Source of the DNA: Streptomyces sp. NBC_00582
Lineage (GTDB): Bacteria > Actinomycetota > Actinomycetes > Streptomycetales > Streptomycetaceae
DNA: 64,000 nt
Assembly (NCBI RefSeq): GCF_036345155.1
Contig: NZ_CP107772.1
Coordinates: 5,332,001 to 5,396,000, forward strand
Direction: 5' to 3'
Below, piece after piece: positions 7,708 through 15,823 of the stretch. Each line of letters opens with the position of its first letter. Within the stretch, counting starts at the first letter, position 1. The notes under the pieces are model-generated. The model made no database searches. It saw only the letters and a list, made by a program, of their open reading frames with translations, and was not told where the DNA came from. The translations under genes were made by a program, and so were the position numbers.

Positions 7708-9803
7708 AGCTCGAACCAGATCGTCTTGCCCTCGCCCCGCGGTGCCACCCCCCAGGTGTCCGCGAGGAGTTCGATGAGGACCAGGCCCCGGCCCGAGGAG
7801 GCGAGTTCGCCGGGGCGCCGGCGGTGGGGGAGGTCGTCGCCGGCGTCGGTGACCTCGACGCGGATACGGCGTTCGCCGGGGGTGCCGGTGACCTCGGCGA
7901 CCAGGAGGGCGTCGGCGTCCGTATGGACGAGGACGTTGGTGAGGGTCTCGGACAGGAGCAGCACCGCCGAGTCGACCTGGTCCGCGCTCGGCCAGTCGTG
8001 GAGGAGTTCGCGGAGCTGCTGCCGGCCCACCGCGATCCGTTCGGGCTCGGCCTGGGCCACGGTCAGCATGGTGCGGCGGACCGGCGTGCGCGGCGGCGCC
8101 TGGGCGGCCGGGCCGCAGTCCGGCCCTCCGTGGCGGCACAGGAGCAGGACGGCGATGTCGTCGCCCCGGCGGTCGGCGAGCGGGCCGGGGGTGTGGTGGG
8201 AGGAGGGGCCGTGCACGGCCTGGACGAGCGCGTCGGCCAGTTCCTCGAGGTCTCCCTCGTGGCTCTCCAAAATCGTCCGGACGCGGCTCCAGCCGGTGTC
8301 GAGGTCGTGGCCGCCGGTCTCCAGCAGGCCGTCGGTGCACAGCATCAGCGACTCGCCGGGCTCCAGGGCGAGCCGGGTGGTGGGGTAGTCGGCGGTGGGG
8401 TCGACGCCGAGGGGGAGGCCACCGGCGGTGGCGCGGACCATGACCGTGCCGTCGGCCATCCGCACGGCCGGGTCGAGATGCCCGGCCCGGGCCGTCTCCA
8501 GCACACCGGTCACCGGGTCGACCTCGATGTAGAGACAGGTCGCGAAGCGCAGGTCGGTGTCGTCGCCGGCCTGGTTGATGCCGTGCAGGAAGCCGGAGGC
8601 GCGGGAGAGGACGGCATCGGGGCGGTGGCCCTCGGCGGCGTAGGCGCGCAGGGCGATCCGCAGCTGGCCCATGAGCCCGGCGGCCCGCACGTCGTGCCCC
8701 TGGACGTCCCCGATGACCAGCGCGAAGCGGCCGCTGGGAAGGGGGATCATGTCGTACCAGTCGCCGCCGACCTGGAGGCCGCCGCCGGTCGGTATGTAGC
8801 GGGCGGCCAGGGTCATGCCGGGTATCTCGGGGCCGAGCGTGGGCAGCATCGACCGCTGGAGGCCGTCGGTCAGCTCGCGCTGGGTCTCGGCGGCGCCCGC
8901 GCGGGTCAGGGCCTGGGCGAGCATCCGGGCGACGGTGGTGAGGACGGACCGCTCGTCCGGGGTGAAGGCCACGGGATGGGTGAAGGCGGCCATCCAGGCG
9001 CCCATGGTCCGCCCGGCCACCGTCAGCGGCACGAACGCCCATGACTCCCGGCCGAAGTGCGCGGCCATCGGCCAGGTGAGCGGGTAGCGCTCCTTGTACT
9101 GCCCGGGGGAGGAGAGATAGACGGCCCGGCCGGTGCGCACGACCTCGGCGGCGGGGTAGTCCGTGTCCACGGGCATATGGGTGAAGGGGCCCTCGTCACC
9201 GGGCTGCTGCCCATGGTGGCCGATGATCGTCAGCCGGTCCCCGTCGACCCCGAAGACGGCGAGCCCGTCCGGCGAGAACCCGGGCATCGCCAGGCCCGCC
9301 GCGACCCGCAGCACCTCCTCCGTGGACCGCGCCTCCGCCAGCGCCCGGCCCGCATCCAGCAGGAACGCCTCCCGTGAACGCCGCCAGTCACCGGTGACGG
9401 CGGTGCGCCCGGCGGGGGTGCCCGGACGGGGCTCGGTGACCTCCTGGAGGGTGCCGATCAGCTCGTAGGCCCGCTTCTCCGGGTCGTACGACGGCTTCGA
9501 GCGGCTGCGGACCACCCGTACGACCCGCCCCTGCTCGTCCATGATCCGGATCCGCACCTCGGCGAGCGTGCCCTCGGCCACGGCGAGCTGGACCACTCCG
9601 GTGATCTCGTTCCAGTCGACGGGGTGCAGCCGGGCCCTGGTCTGGGCCTCGCTGAGGACCGCCCCCTCGGGGGGCAGCCCGAGCAGCCGGGCGGCCTCGG
9701 CGTCGACCGTGACCTGCCCGGTGGCCGTGCTCCAGTGCCAGAGGCCGGTCGCGAGGGAGGCGAGGACCTCTCCCACGGCGGGCAGGGACTCGCCAGCGCG
9801 CAT
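7659..9803 (-). CDS. PAS-GAF-SpoIIE phosphatase with C-terminal anti-sigma-type ATPase domain
   Basis: The 714-residue signalling protein has four parts. A PAS-like domain (about 10-115) contains LGLPPEGAVLS and LHPVDWNEI. A GAF domain (about 150-310) follows. A PP2C/SpoIIE phosphatase domain (about 330-550) shows GGDWYDMIPL, GDVQGHDVRAAGLMGQLR and CTDGLLETGG. A HATPase_c domain (about 590-705) has LLLSETLTNVLVH and the glycine-rich SGRGLVLIELLAD. Proteins of this kind dephosphorylate anti-anti-sigma factors, and the fused kinase domain can rephosphorylate them or bind sigma. It is a single-gene unit transcribed away from aspS and has no transmembrane segment. Which sigma pathway it serves is not shown by the neighbours. 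Confidence 0.9.
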   Translation of the reverse strand: MRAGESLPAVGEVLASLATGLWHWSTATGQVTVDAEAARLLGLPPEGAVLSEAQTRARLHPVDWNEITGVVQLAVAEGTLAEVRIRIMDEQGRVVRVVRSRSKPSYDPEKRAYELIGTLQEVTEPRPGTPAGRTAVTGDWRRSREAFLLDAGRALAEARSTEEVLRVAAGLAMPGFSPDGLAVFGVDGDRLTIIGHHGQQPGDEGPFTHMPVDTDYPAAEVVRTGRAVYLSSPGQYKERYPLTWPMAAHFGRESWAFVPLTVAGRTMGAWMAAFTHPVAFTPDERSVLTTVARMLAQALTRAGAAETQRELTDGLQRSMLPTLGPEIPGMTLAARYIPTGGGLQVGGDWYDMIPLPSGRFALVIGDVQGHDVRAAGLMGQLRIALRAYAAEGHRPDAVLSRASGFLHGINQAGDDTDLRFATCLYIEVDPVTGVLETARAGHLDPAVRMADGTVMVRATAGGLPLGVDPTADYPTTRLALEPGESLMLCTDGLLETGGHDLDTGWSRVRTILESHEGDLEELADALVQAVHGPSSHHTPGPLADRRGDDIAVLLLCRHGGPDCGPAAQAPPRTPVRRTMLTVAQAEPERIAVGRQQLRELLHDWPSADQVDSAVLLLSETLTNVLVHTDADALLVAEVTGTPGERRIRVEVTDAGDDLPHRRRPGELASSGRGLVLIELLADTWGVAPRGEGKTIWFELYEAGGPGGSDGPSAP

Positions 9804-9863
9804 TGCCCCACTTTAAGAAGACGGGGTCGAAAGGTGCCACCGATGGACGGATCGAAACCCGAG

Positions 9864-9876
9864 GGTGATCATCACC
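9864..9876. promoter_or_regulatory. Palindrome GGTGATCATCACC between divergent SpoIIE-type gene and aspS
   Basis: The 13-bp element has 6-bp arms around one central base. It lies 61 bp upstream of the phosphatase start and about 100 bp upstream of aspS. It could be an operator for either promoter, but no matching regulator is encoded nearby. The evidence is symmetry and position only. Confidence 0.25.
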
Positions 9877-9925
9877 GAGGCTATTGAGGGGAGGCGATCT
9901 CGGGCTGCCCGGTACTCTGGGGTTT

Positions 9926-9939
9926 GTTTCACGTGAAAC
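9926..9939. promoter_or_regulatory. parS site (ParB-binding palindrome) in the aspS leader
   Basis: GTTTCACGTGAAAC is a perfect 14-bp palindrome and an exact match to the Streptomyces parS consensus bound by ParB in chromosome segregation. It ends 34 bp upstream of the aspS ATG, so it lies in the aspS leader or promoter. Streptomyces parS sites cluster around oriC, and three more copies occur at 48884-48959. Confidence 0.92.
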
Positions 9940-9973
9940 GTGCCCCCTATCCGCGAAGGCTGGATGAACGACG

Positions 9974-11737
9974 ATGCATCGGTACAGGTCCCACACCTGC
10001 GGCGAGCTCCGCTCCTCTGACGTCGGCACCGACGTCCGGCTGAGTGGCTGGCTGCACAATCGGCGCGACCTGGGCGGCATCCTCTTCATCGATCTGCGCG
10101 ACCACTACGGCATCACGCAGCTGGTCGCCCGTCCCGGCACGCCCGCCTACGAGGCCCTGGACAAGGTCAGCAAGGAGTCCACGGTCCGCGTCGACGGCAA
10201 GGTCGTCTCGCGCGGCTCGGAGAACGTGAACCCGGACCTGCCCACCGGTGAGATCGAGGTCGAGGTCGGCGAGGTCGAGCTGCTCGGCGCCGCCCAGCCG
10301 CTGCCGTTCACGATCAACACCGAGGACGGGGTCAACGAGGAGCGGCGCCTGGAGTACCGCTTCCTCGACCTGCGCCGCGAGCGCATGCACCGCAACATCA
10401 TGCTGCGTACGGCGGTCATCTCCGCGATCCGGCACAAGATGACGGCGCTGGGCTTCAACGAGATGGCGACCCCGATCCTGTCGGCGACCTCCCCCGAGGG
10501 CGCCCGTGACTTCGTGGTCCCCTCCCGTCTGAACCCGGGCAGGTTCTACGCGCTCCCGCAGGCGCCGCAGCAGTTCAAGCAGCTGCTGATGATCTCCGGC
10601 TTCGACCGCTACTTCCAGATCGCGCCCTGCTTCCGTGACGAGGACGCGCGCGCGGACCGTTCGCCGGGCGAGTTCTACCAGCTCGACGTCGAGATGAGCT
10701 TCGTCGAGCAGGAGGACGTCTTCCAGCCGATCGAGCAGCTCATGACGGAGCTGTTCGAGGAGTTCGGCGGCGGCCGCCATGTCACCTCGCCGTTCCCGCG
10801 GATCCCCTTCCGCGAGGCGATGCTGAAGTACGGCTCCGACAAGCCGGACCTGCGGGCCCAGCTGGAGCTGGTGGACATCACCGACGTCTTCGAGGGCTCG
10901 GAGTTCAAGGCCTTCGCCGGCAAGCACGTACGCGCGCTGCCCGTGCCGGACGTCTCCGCCCAGCCGCGGAAGTTCTTCGACCAGCTCGGTGACTTCGCCG
11001 TCACGCTGGGCGCGAAGGGCCTCGCCTGGGTGCGCGTCGGCGAGGACGGCACGCTGACCGGCCCGATCGCGAAGTTCCTCACCGAGGAGAACGTGGCGGA
11101 GCTGACCAAGCGGCTCTCGCTGGCCCCCGGCCACGCGATCTTCTTCGGCGCGGGCGAGTTCGACGAGGTCTCGAAGATCATGGGCGCGGTCCGCGTCGAG
11201 GCCGCCAAGCGGGCCGGCCACTTCGAGGAGGGCGTCTTCCGCTTCTGCTGGATCGTCGACTTCCCGATGTACGAGAAGGACGAGGACACCGGCGCGATCG
11301 ACTTCTCGCACAACCCGTTCTCCATGCCGCAGGGCGGCCTGGAGGCGCTGCAGACCCAGGACCCGCTGGACATCCTGGGCTGGCAGTACGACATCGTCTG
11401 CAACGGCGTCGAGCTGTCCTCCGGCGCGATCCGGAACCACGAGCCGGAGATCATGCTGAAGGCGTTCGAGATCGCCGGCTACGACCGGGAGACCGTCGAG
11501 GAGAAGTTCGCGGGCATGCTGCGCGCGTTCCGCTTCGGCGCCCCGCCGCACGGCGGTATCGCCCCCGGCGTGGACCGTATCGTCATGCTCCTCGCGGACG
11601 AGCCGAACATCCGGGAGACCATCGCGTTCCCGCTCAACGGCAACGCCCAGGACCTGATGATGGGCGCGCCGACGGAGCTGGAGGAGGCCCGGCTGAAGGA
11701 GCTGCACCTGTCGGTGCGCAAGCCGCAGCCGAAGTAG
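9974..11737 (+). CDS. aspS: Aspartate-tRNA ligase
   Basis: The 587-residue class II synthetase charges tRNA-Asp with aspartate in the cytoplasm. An N-terminal OB-fold anticodon-binding domain (about 1-115: [23 protein letters not shown]) precedes the catalytic core. The core carries motif 2 ([19 protein letters not shown], near 215-235), a bacterial GAD insertion (about 290-420) and motif 3 ([14 protein letters not shown], near 540). Length and order are those of bacterial-type AspRS. The ATG at 9974 starts the conserved [14 protein letters not shown]-terminus. The gene is monocistronic, with parS in its leader and a strong hairpin terminator 8 bp after the stop. Confidence 0.98.
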   Translation: MHRYRSHTCGELRSSDVGTDVRLSGWLHNRRDLGGILFIDLRDHYGITQLVARPGTPAYEALDKVSKESTVRVDGKVVSRGSENVNPDLPTGEIEVEVGEVELLGAAQPLPFTINTEDGVNEERRLEYRFLDLRRERMHRNIMLRTAVISAIRHKMTALGFNEMATPILSATSPEGARDFVVPSRLNPGRFYALPQAPQQFKQLLMISGFDRYFQIAPCFRDEDARADRSPGEFYQLDVEMSFVEQEDVFQPIEQLMTELFEEFGGGRHVTSPFPRIPFREAMLKYGSDKPDLRAQLELVDITDVFEGSEFKAFAGKHVRALPVPDVSAQPRKFFDQLGDFAVTLGAKGLAWVRVGEDGTLTGPIAKFLTEENVAELTKRLSLAPGHAIFFGAGEFDEVSKIMGAVRVEAAKRAGHFEEGVFRFCWIVDFPMYEKDEDTGAIDFSHNPFSMPQGGLEALQTQDPLDILGWQYDIVCNGVELSSGAIRNHEPEIMLKAFEIAGYDRETVEEKFAGMLRAFRFGAPPHGGIAPGVDRIVMLLADEPNIRETIAFPLNGNAQDLMMGAPTELEEARLKELHLSVRKPQPK

Positions 11738-11744
11738 CCTGGCC

Positions 11745-11785
11745 GAAAAGGGGCGGGAACCGGGTTCGGTTTCCCGCCCCTTTTC
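11745..11785 (+). terminator. Rho-independent-type terminator of aspS
   Basis: The perfect 15-bp stem (GAAAAGGGGCGGGAA paired with TTCCCGCCCCTTTTC) has an 11-nt loop and starts 8 bp after the aspS stop. The T-run lies within the 3' arm, which is usual for high-GC terminators. Confidence 0.9.
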
Positions 11786-12166
11786 CCTTTCCGGTGGCCG
11801 AAGACTTCAGGTTTCTCAGCGACGCCGAAAAGATCCGCCGGGACGTCACGGAGGACCGTGAGGGCATCCCCCCTCCTCAGCCTCGTGATCGACTCCGAGA
11901 CCTGCCGGCCCATCCGGAACGCGGCCGTCCGCATCCACAGGGCGTCGACCCCACCGCCACCCACGACGGCCAGGACGCCCCCCCCCGACCGACCGCCTCG
12001 GCGACCCCGTCGGCGACCTGACGCCCCGCGTTCCGCCCTTCTTGTCCACCCCCTTGGAAACCTCACCGCCGTCACACAGGAATCCCGGGGGGTGATCACA
12101 GCGGCCTGTCTTCTCATGGAGGAGGAGAAAGCCGACAGGGATCGGCGCACAAGGGAGGAACGGGCC
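11786..12166. other. Gap between aspS terminator and small membrane-protein gene
   Basis: I see no convincing gene here. A forward frame from 11794 (75 codons) has proline/arginine-rich low-complexity sequence. A reverse frame reads MGRQVSESITRLRRGDALTVLRD-like sequence, but it runs through the aspS terminator and deep into aspS without a plausible end. A Shine-Dalgarno-like GGGAGGAA near 12150 belongs to the next gene. The stretch may hold a decayed coding remnant plus the promoter of the gene at 12167. Confidence 0.4.
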
Positions 12167-12562
12167 ATGGTTTTCGCGACAGTGCTCTCGGTACTGCTGA
12201 TCGTCGGCGCCGCGGCGGGCGTCCTGGCCCAACGCCGCTCCCACCGCGACCGCCCCCCGTCCGACCTGGACGCGGAGGCCGAGGCCAACCACGCCCTCGT
12301 CCACCTGACGAGCGGCCTGGTCCCACCGGACGCCCGCGCCTGGTCGACGGCGAGGAAGGAGGCGGGCGAGGCGCTGACGAGGGCGGCGGAATGCCAACGC
12401 GAGGCCCGCACCCGCCTGACCACGGCCCGCACGGCGACGGAGTACGCGGAGGTGACCCGCTTGGCCAGGGAGGGCCTGAACCACCTACGGGCGGCAAGGA
12501 CCGACCTGGGCCTCCATCCGACACCTGCTCCGCCCGCGACCTTCGCGACCACGTCCCACTAG
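12167..12562 (+). CDS. Small single-pass membrane protein of unknown function
   Basis: The 131-residue protein has one N-terminal transmembrane helix (FATVLSVLLIVGAAAGVLA). A soluble, mostly helical tail follows, rich in Ala, Arg and Glu (SDLDAEAEANHALVHLTSGL, then ARKEAGEALTRAAECQREAR). The ATG at 12167 is preceded by AAGGGAGGAACGGGCC, a good ribosome site. An in-frame ATG at 12116 would add 17 highly charged residues but has no such site. I do not recognise a family. The helical tail could form a coiled coil. It is convergent with the ADP-ribosylglycohydrolase gene, and a hairpin separates the two. Confidence 0.65.
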   Translation: MVFATVLSVLLIVGAAAGVLAQRRSHRDRPPSDLDAEAEANHALVHLTSGLVPPDARAWSTARKEAGEALTRAAECQREARTRLTTARTATEYAEVTRLAREGLNHLRAARTDLGLHPTPAPPATFATTSH

Positions 12563-12570
12563 GGAAACAC

Positions 12571-12594
12571 CCCTTAGGGCCCTTCTGACGGATC
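12571..12594 (-). repeat. Copy A of a 23-bp intergenic repeat (second copy at 26677-26699)
   Basis: Read on the minus strand, this copy begins GATCCGTCAGAAGGGCCC and continues TAAGG. It agrees with 26677-26699 on the plus strand over 23 bases. Its inner 17 bases also form the left arm of the terminator hairpin at 12578-12634. Both copies lie at convergent gene ends. Confidence 0.8.
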
Positions 12595-12634
12595 TCTGTG
12601 GGTGAAGGAGCGGCGTTGATCCGTCAGAAGGGCC
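12578..12634. terminator. Bidirectional hairpin between convergent genes
   Basis: The perfect 17-bp inverted repeat (GGCCCTTCTGACGGATC and its complement at 12618-12634) encloses a 23-nt loop. It lies 16 bp after the membrane-protein stop and 11 bp before the ADP-ribosylglycohydrolase stop, so it can end both transcripts. Confidence 0.75.
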
Positions 12635-12644
12635 TGGAAGGGGC

Positions 12645-13556
12645 TCACCTGACGTCGGCCCAGGCCGGAGTCTCCTCGCAGGCCTCCCGCCAAGCCGGCG
12701 GGACGGACCCGGTGCCCGTGCGGGCGGCAACCACTCCGCCCGCGATCGCGCACGTGGTGTCCCGGTCGCCCCAGCCCCCGACCGTCCGCCAGAGCGCCTC
12801 GGGCAGGTCGTCCAGGTGGCCGGCCGCCGACCACAGGGCGAACGGGACCGTGTCCTGGGCCGAGAGACCGGTCCCCGTGCCCAGGACCGACGCCGCGTGG
12901 CGGATCGACGTCCGCGCGGGAAGGTCCGCCGCCAACCGCAGCCCCGAGCGGACCTCGCTCTCCGGCACGTAGCGCATGACCTGCCTCAGGAAGTCCTCCC
13001 GAGGCGGCGCCTCGCTCTGCGCGCCGCCCGCCGCCAGCGACGCGGCGACCGCCACCGCGACCGCTCCGGCGACGGCCTCACGGTGGGAATGCGTGGTCAG
13101 CGCGGACAGCCACGCCTGTGACGCCGCGAGCGCCGGCCGGTCGTAGAACCAGGCCCCCAGCGGAGCCACCCGCATCGCCGCCCCGTTCCCGTGCGAGCCC
13201 ACCCCGCCGAACTGGCCCGTGGTCACCTCACGCCAGTGCTCGCCCTCCCCGATCCGCCGCAGCACCCGGTGCATCGACGGGCCGTACCCCCGGTCCGGGT
13301 CACGCGCGTACGCCGCGGCGAACTCCCGCGCCAGTTCGTCCTCCCGTACCTCCCCGTGCTTGGCCACGTGCGCGCACAACACCAGCGCCATCGCCGAGTC
13401 GTCCGTCCAGAGCCAGGGCGCCGGGCGCACCTCCCGCGCCGCCCACAGCCCCTCCGCGTCCTCCCCGGCGCGCAGGAACCAGCCGTCCCCGAACGCGTCC
13501 CCGAGGACCAGCCCTTCCAGGCTCCTGGCCATGAGACCCAGGCGTACGGCACTCAC
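12645..13556 (-). CDS. ADP-ribosylglycohydrolase family protein
   Basis: The 303-residue protein carries the family's metal-binding motifs in order: GDAFGD (residues 19-24), TDDSAMAL (51-58), GNGAAMRVAPLG (about 125-136), and a late DTTCAIAGGVVAARTG (about 270-285). The aspartates and threonines of these motifs hold two magnesium ions in DraG/ARH enzymes, which remove ADP-ribose from proteins or small molecules. The length is normal. The GTG at 13556 follows GGAGGGAAGGGGAGATCC. The next upstream gene, an AraC regulator, lies 70 bp away on the same strand. The true substrate is not evident. Confidence 0.88.
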   Translation of the reverse strand: MSAVRLGLMARSLEGLVLGDAFGDGWFLRAGEDAEGLWAAREVRPAPWLWTDDSAMALVLCAHVAKHGEVREDELAREFAAAYARDPDRGYGPSMHRVLRRIGEGEHWREVTTGQFGGVGSHGNGAAMRVAPLGAWFYDRPALAASQAWLSALTTHSHREAVAGAVAVAVAASLAAGGAQSEAPPREDFLRQVMRYVPESEVRSGLRLAADLPARTSIRHAASVLGTGTGLSAQDTVPFALWSAAGHLDDLPEALWRTVGGWGDRDTTCAIAGGVVAARTGTGSVPPAWREACEETPAWADVR

Positions 13557-13626
13557 GGATCTCCCCTTCCCTCCCAGCGGGTGGCACCCACACGAAAGAG
13601 CATCCTCATGCGCCTACGGCACCCTG

Positions 13627-14523
13627 TCACCGCCTTTTGCCGAGCGGCCGGCCGCCGGCGGATACGGCCCGTTCCACCGGGATCCACAGTTCCGCGTCCG
13701 CACGGGTGCGGTCGTGCGACAGGCTCACCCGCAGGATCTCGGGCCCCGGCCTGCTCTCGTACGGGTTCGAGGGGAACCACTGGGTGAACACGTCCCGCCA
13801 CAGATGCTGGAGCGCGTGCGGGAACGGGCCGGAGTTCGCGAAGACGGCCCACACCCCGGCCGGGACGGCGAGGACGTCCAGGTCCTCGGGCGCCTCGGCG
13901 CACGTCACCACACCGTGGTAGTAGTCGAGTTCGGTCCCTTCCGCCCGGCTGGGATCGAGCTGGTCGCTCACCCCGACGATGCCCTTCGGCTCCTGGTCGG
14001 AGAGGGCCGAGACGCGGCCCAGGGTCTCGGGTCCGATGCCCCGGATGAACTCGGCGATCGCCGGGTTGACCCCCTCATGGACGAGCGGGACGCGGGCCTT
14101 CCTGCCGACCACACGGAACTCTCCCTTGTCCACGATCCTGTAGCGCATACCGCTGCTCCCTTCGATGACGAGTCGGAAGGACAGCCGGGGCTGGGAGTAC
14201 AGCGCCGCACCGGTCCGCCGGGCCTCGCCCGGACCCACGCCGTGGACGGCGCGGAACGCACGGGCGAAGGCCTCTCCCGAGCCGTAGCCGTACCGCACGG
14301 CGACCTCCAGCAGCGTCCGCTCTCCGGCGAGCACCTCGGCGCCCGCCAGGGTCAGCCGTCTGCGGCGGACGTACTCCGACAGCGGCATGCCCGCGAGCGC
14401 GGAGAACAGCCGGCGGAAGTGGTACTCCGACGTCACCGCGAGGCGCGCGAGATCGGCCACGTCGATCGGCTGGTCCAGATGCGCCTCGATGTGCTCCATG
14501 GCCTGGTTCAGCCGCTCCAGCAT
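13627..14523 (-). CDS. AraC family regulator with C-terminal GyrI-like effector domain
   Basis: The 298-residue protein begins with a two-helix AraC DNA-binding domain (about 1-105: MEHIEAHLDQPIDVADLARL, then YHFRRLFSALAGMPLSEYVR, then AFARAFRAVHGVGPGEARR). A GyrI/Rob-type ligand domain follows (about 125-298: YRIVDKGEFRVVGRKARVPL and the end ELWIPVERAVS). This SoxS/Rob-like N-terminal HTH arrangement is typical of multidrug-sensing activators. The ATG at 14523 is chosen because a purine-rich AAGGGGGG site precedes it. The frame is open 63 bp further upstream, without conserved sequence. Target genes are unknown. Confidence 0.88.
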   Translation of the reverse strand: MLERLNQAMEHIEAHLDQPIDVADLARLAVTSEYHFRRLFSALAGMPLSEYVRRRRLTLAGAEVLAGERTLLEVAVRYGYGSGEAFARAFRAVHGVGPGEARRTGAALYSQPRLSFRLVIEGSSGMRYRIVDKGEFRVVGRKARVPLVHEGVNPAIAEFIRGIGPETLGRVSALSDQEPKGIVGVSDQLDPSRAEGTELDYYHGVVTCAEAPEDLDVLAVPAGVWAVFANSGPFPHALQHLWRDVFTQWFPSNPYESRPGPEILRVSLSHDRTRADAELWIPVERAVSAGGRPLGKRR

Positions 14524-14635
14524 CCCGGCCCCCCTTCCCTTTCGCCCACTCACGTTAGGAGGGGTCCACCCTGCCCGACCCGACATCCTGTGCCCCCTTC
14601 GGTCGGGTGCGACGGCGGCCGGCGGCAGCGGACGC

Positions 14636-14671
14636 GGAAGGGGCCCGTCCGCATCCGGACGGGCCCCTTCC
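14636..14671 (-). terminator. Terminator downstream of the pirin gene
   Basis: The perfect 16-bp stem (GGAAGGGGCCCGTCCG and its complement) has a 4-nt loop and lies 28 bp beyond the pirin stop codon. Its stability and position make it a strong factor-independent terminator. Confidence 0.9.
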
Positions 14672-14698
14672 CCACGTGTCGCTGCCGAGCGTCAGGCG

Positions 14699-15679
14699 TC
14701 AGGCCTCCTCGGGCCCCGCCTCCGTCATCCCGTGAACCGCCGGGATCGTCCCCAGGCGGCCCTTCTGGAAGTCCTCGAAGGCCTGCATCAGTTCGTCCTT
14801 GGTGTTCATGACGAACGGGCCGTAGTGGACCATCGGTTCCCGGATCGGCCGGCCGCCGAGGAGGACGACCTCCATGTCCGGGGTGTGGGAGTCCTGCTTG
14901 TCGTCCGCGCGGACGGTCAGCGAGGAGCCCGCGCCGAAGACGGCGGTCTGGCCGAGGTGGATCGGGCGGCGTTCGGCGCCGACCGAGCCCTTGCCCGCGA
15001 GGACGTACGCCAGCCCGTTGAAGTCCTCCCGCCAGGGGAGGGTGAGCTCGGCGCCCGCGGCGAGCGTCGCGTGGATCATGGTGATGGGGGTGTGGGTGAT
15101 GCCCGGGCCCGCGTGGCCGTCCAGCTCGCCCGCGATGACCCTGAGCAGCGCGCCGCCGTCCGGGGTCGTCAGGAGCTGGACGTGGCCGCCGCGGATGTCC
15201 TGGTACCGCGGCGCCATCATCTTGTCCGCGGCCGGGAGGTTCACCCAGAGCTGGAGGCCGTGGAAGAGGCCGCCGGACATGACGAGGTGCTCCGGCGGCG
15301 CCTCGATGTGGAGGAGGCCCGAGCCGGCCGTCATCCACTGGGTGTCGCCGTTGGTGATGGTGCCGCCGCCGCCGTTGCTGTCCTGGTGGTCGAAGATCCC
15401 GTCGATGATGTAGGTGACGGTCTCGAAGCCGCGGTGCGGGTGCCAGGGGGTGCCCTTGGGCTCGCCCGGCGCGTAGTCCACCTCGCCCATCTGGTCCATC
15501 ATGATGAACGGGTCGAGGTGACGGTAGTGGATCCCCGCGAACGCCCGGCGCACCGGGAAGCCCTCGCCCTCGAAACCGCTCGGCGCGGTCGTGACGCCGA
15601 GCACGGGACGCGCCACGGCCTCGGCCGACGCGGCGACACGCGGCAGCGTCAGCGGGTTCTCGACGGTCACTGCAGGCAT
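14699..15679 (-). CDS. Pirin family protein
   Basis: The 326-residue double cupin has the pirin signature HPHRGFETVTYIIDG (near 80) and a second histidine/glutamate set (GLLHIEAPPEHL, then GLFHGLQLWVNLP). Together these supply the iron ligands of the N-terminal cupin. Bacterial pirins act as quercetinases or redox-sensitive partners of metabolic enzymes, and Streptomyces PirA modulates beta-oxidation. The length is close to other Streptomyces members. The ATG at 15679 follows an AAGGAGGTAGGGG site. A direct repeat GACGTGCGTCC (15700, 15721) and tandem GTTGA boxes lie upstream. The substrate is not shown. Confidence 0.92.
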   Translation of the reverse strand: MPAVTVENPLTLPRVAASAEAVARPVLGVTTAPSGFEGEGFPVRRAFAGIHYRHLDPFIMMDQMGEVDYAPGEPKGTPWHPHRGFETVTYIIDGIFDHQDSNGGGGTITNGDTQWMTAGSGLLHIEAPPEHLVMSGGLFHGLQLWVNLPAADKMMAPRYQDIRGGHVQLLTTPDGGALLRVIAGELDGHAGPGITHTPITMIHATLAAGAELTLPWREDFNGLAYVLAGKGSVGAERRPIHLGQTAVFGAGSSLTVRADDKQDSHTPDMEVVLLGGRPIREPMVHYGPFVMNTKDELMQAFEDFQKGRLGTIPAVHGMTEAGPEEA

Positions 15680-15738
15680 GGTCCCCTACCTCCTTGGGCG
15701 ACGTGCGTCCGACTGCGTCCGACGTGCGTCCCACTTTA

Positions 15739-15752
15739 GTTGAGCGTTGAAC
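15739..15752. promoter_or_regulatory. Tandem GTTGAGC-GTTGAAC boxes upstream of the pirin gene
   Basis: Two adjacent heptamers, GTTGAGC and GTTGAAC, lie about 60 bp upstream of the pirin ATG. With flanks they read AGTTGAGCGTTGAACT, similar in style to operators of MarR-type redox regulators. No such regulator is in the window. The evidence is repetition and position only. Confidence 0.3.
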
Positions 15753-15776
15753 TTTCTGCCACCCTGAACGACGAAA

Positions 15777-15800
15777 GCCCGGAGGACATTCCCTCCGGGC
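15777..15800 (-). terminator. Hairpin terminator of the secreted propeller/Ig protein gene
   Basis: The 9-bp stem (GCCCGGAGG with CCTCCGGGC) has a 6-nt loop and lies 23 bp beyond the minus-strand stop at 15824. A run ending in TTTCG follows on that strand. Confidence 0.7.
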
Positions 15801-15823
15801 CGGGTCGTCCCTCGAACGAGGGA

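Noticed and set aside
3319..9042. A 1907-codon open frame on the minus strand
   Set aside because: It runs antisense to the FG-GAP gene and the AI-2E gene and out of frame through the SpoIIE-type gene. It is Arg/Pro/Gly-rich without domains, the usual antisense artefact of high-GC DNA.
11479..12552. A minus-strand frame with MGRQVSESITRLRRGDALTV-like sequence
   Set aside because: The central 50 codons look somewhat protein-like, but the frame continues through the aspS terminator and deep into aspS with no plausible end. It is mentioned only as a possible decayed remnant.
13219..14811. A 530-codon forward frame opposite the ADP-ribosylglycohydrolase and AraC genes
   Set aside because: No recognisable domain and atypical composition. 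The opposite strand carries two clear families with motifs in order.
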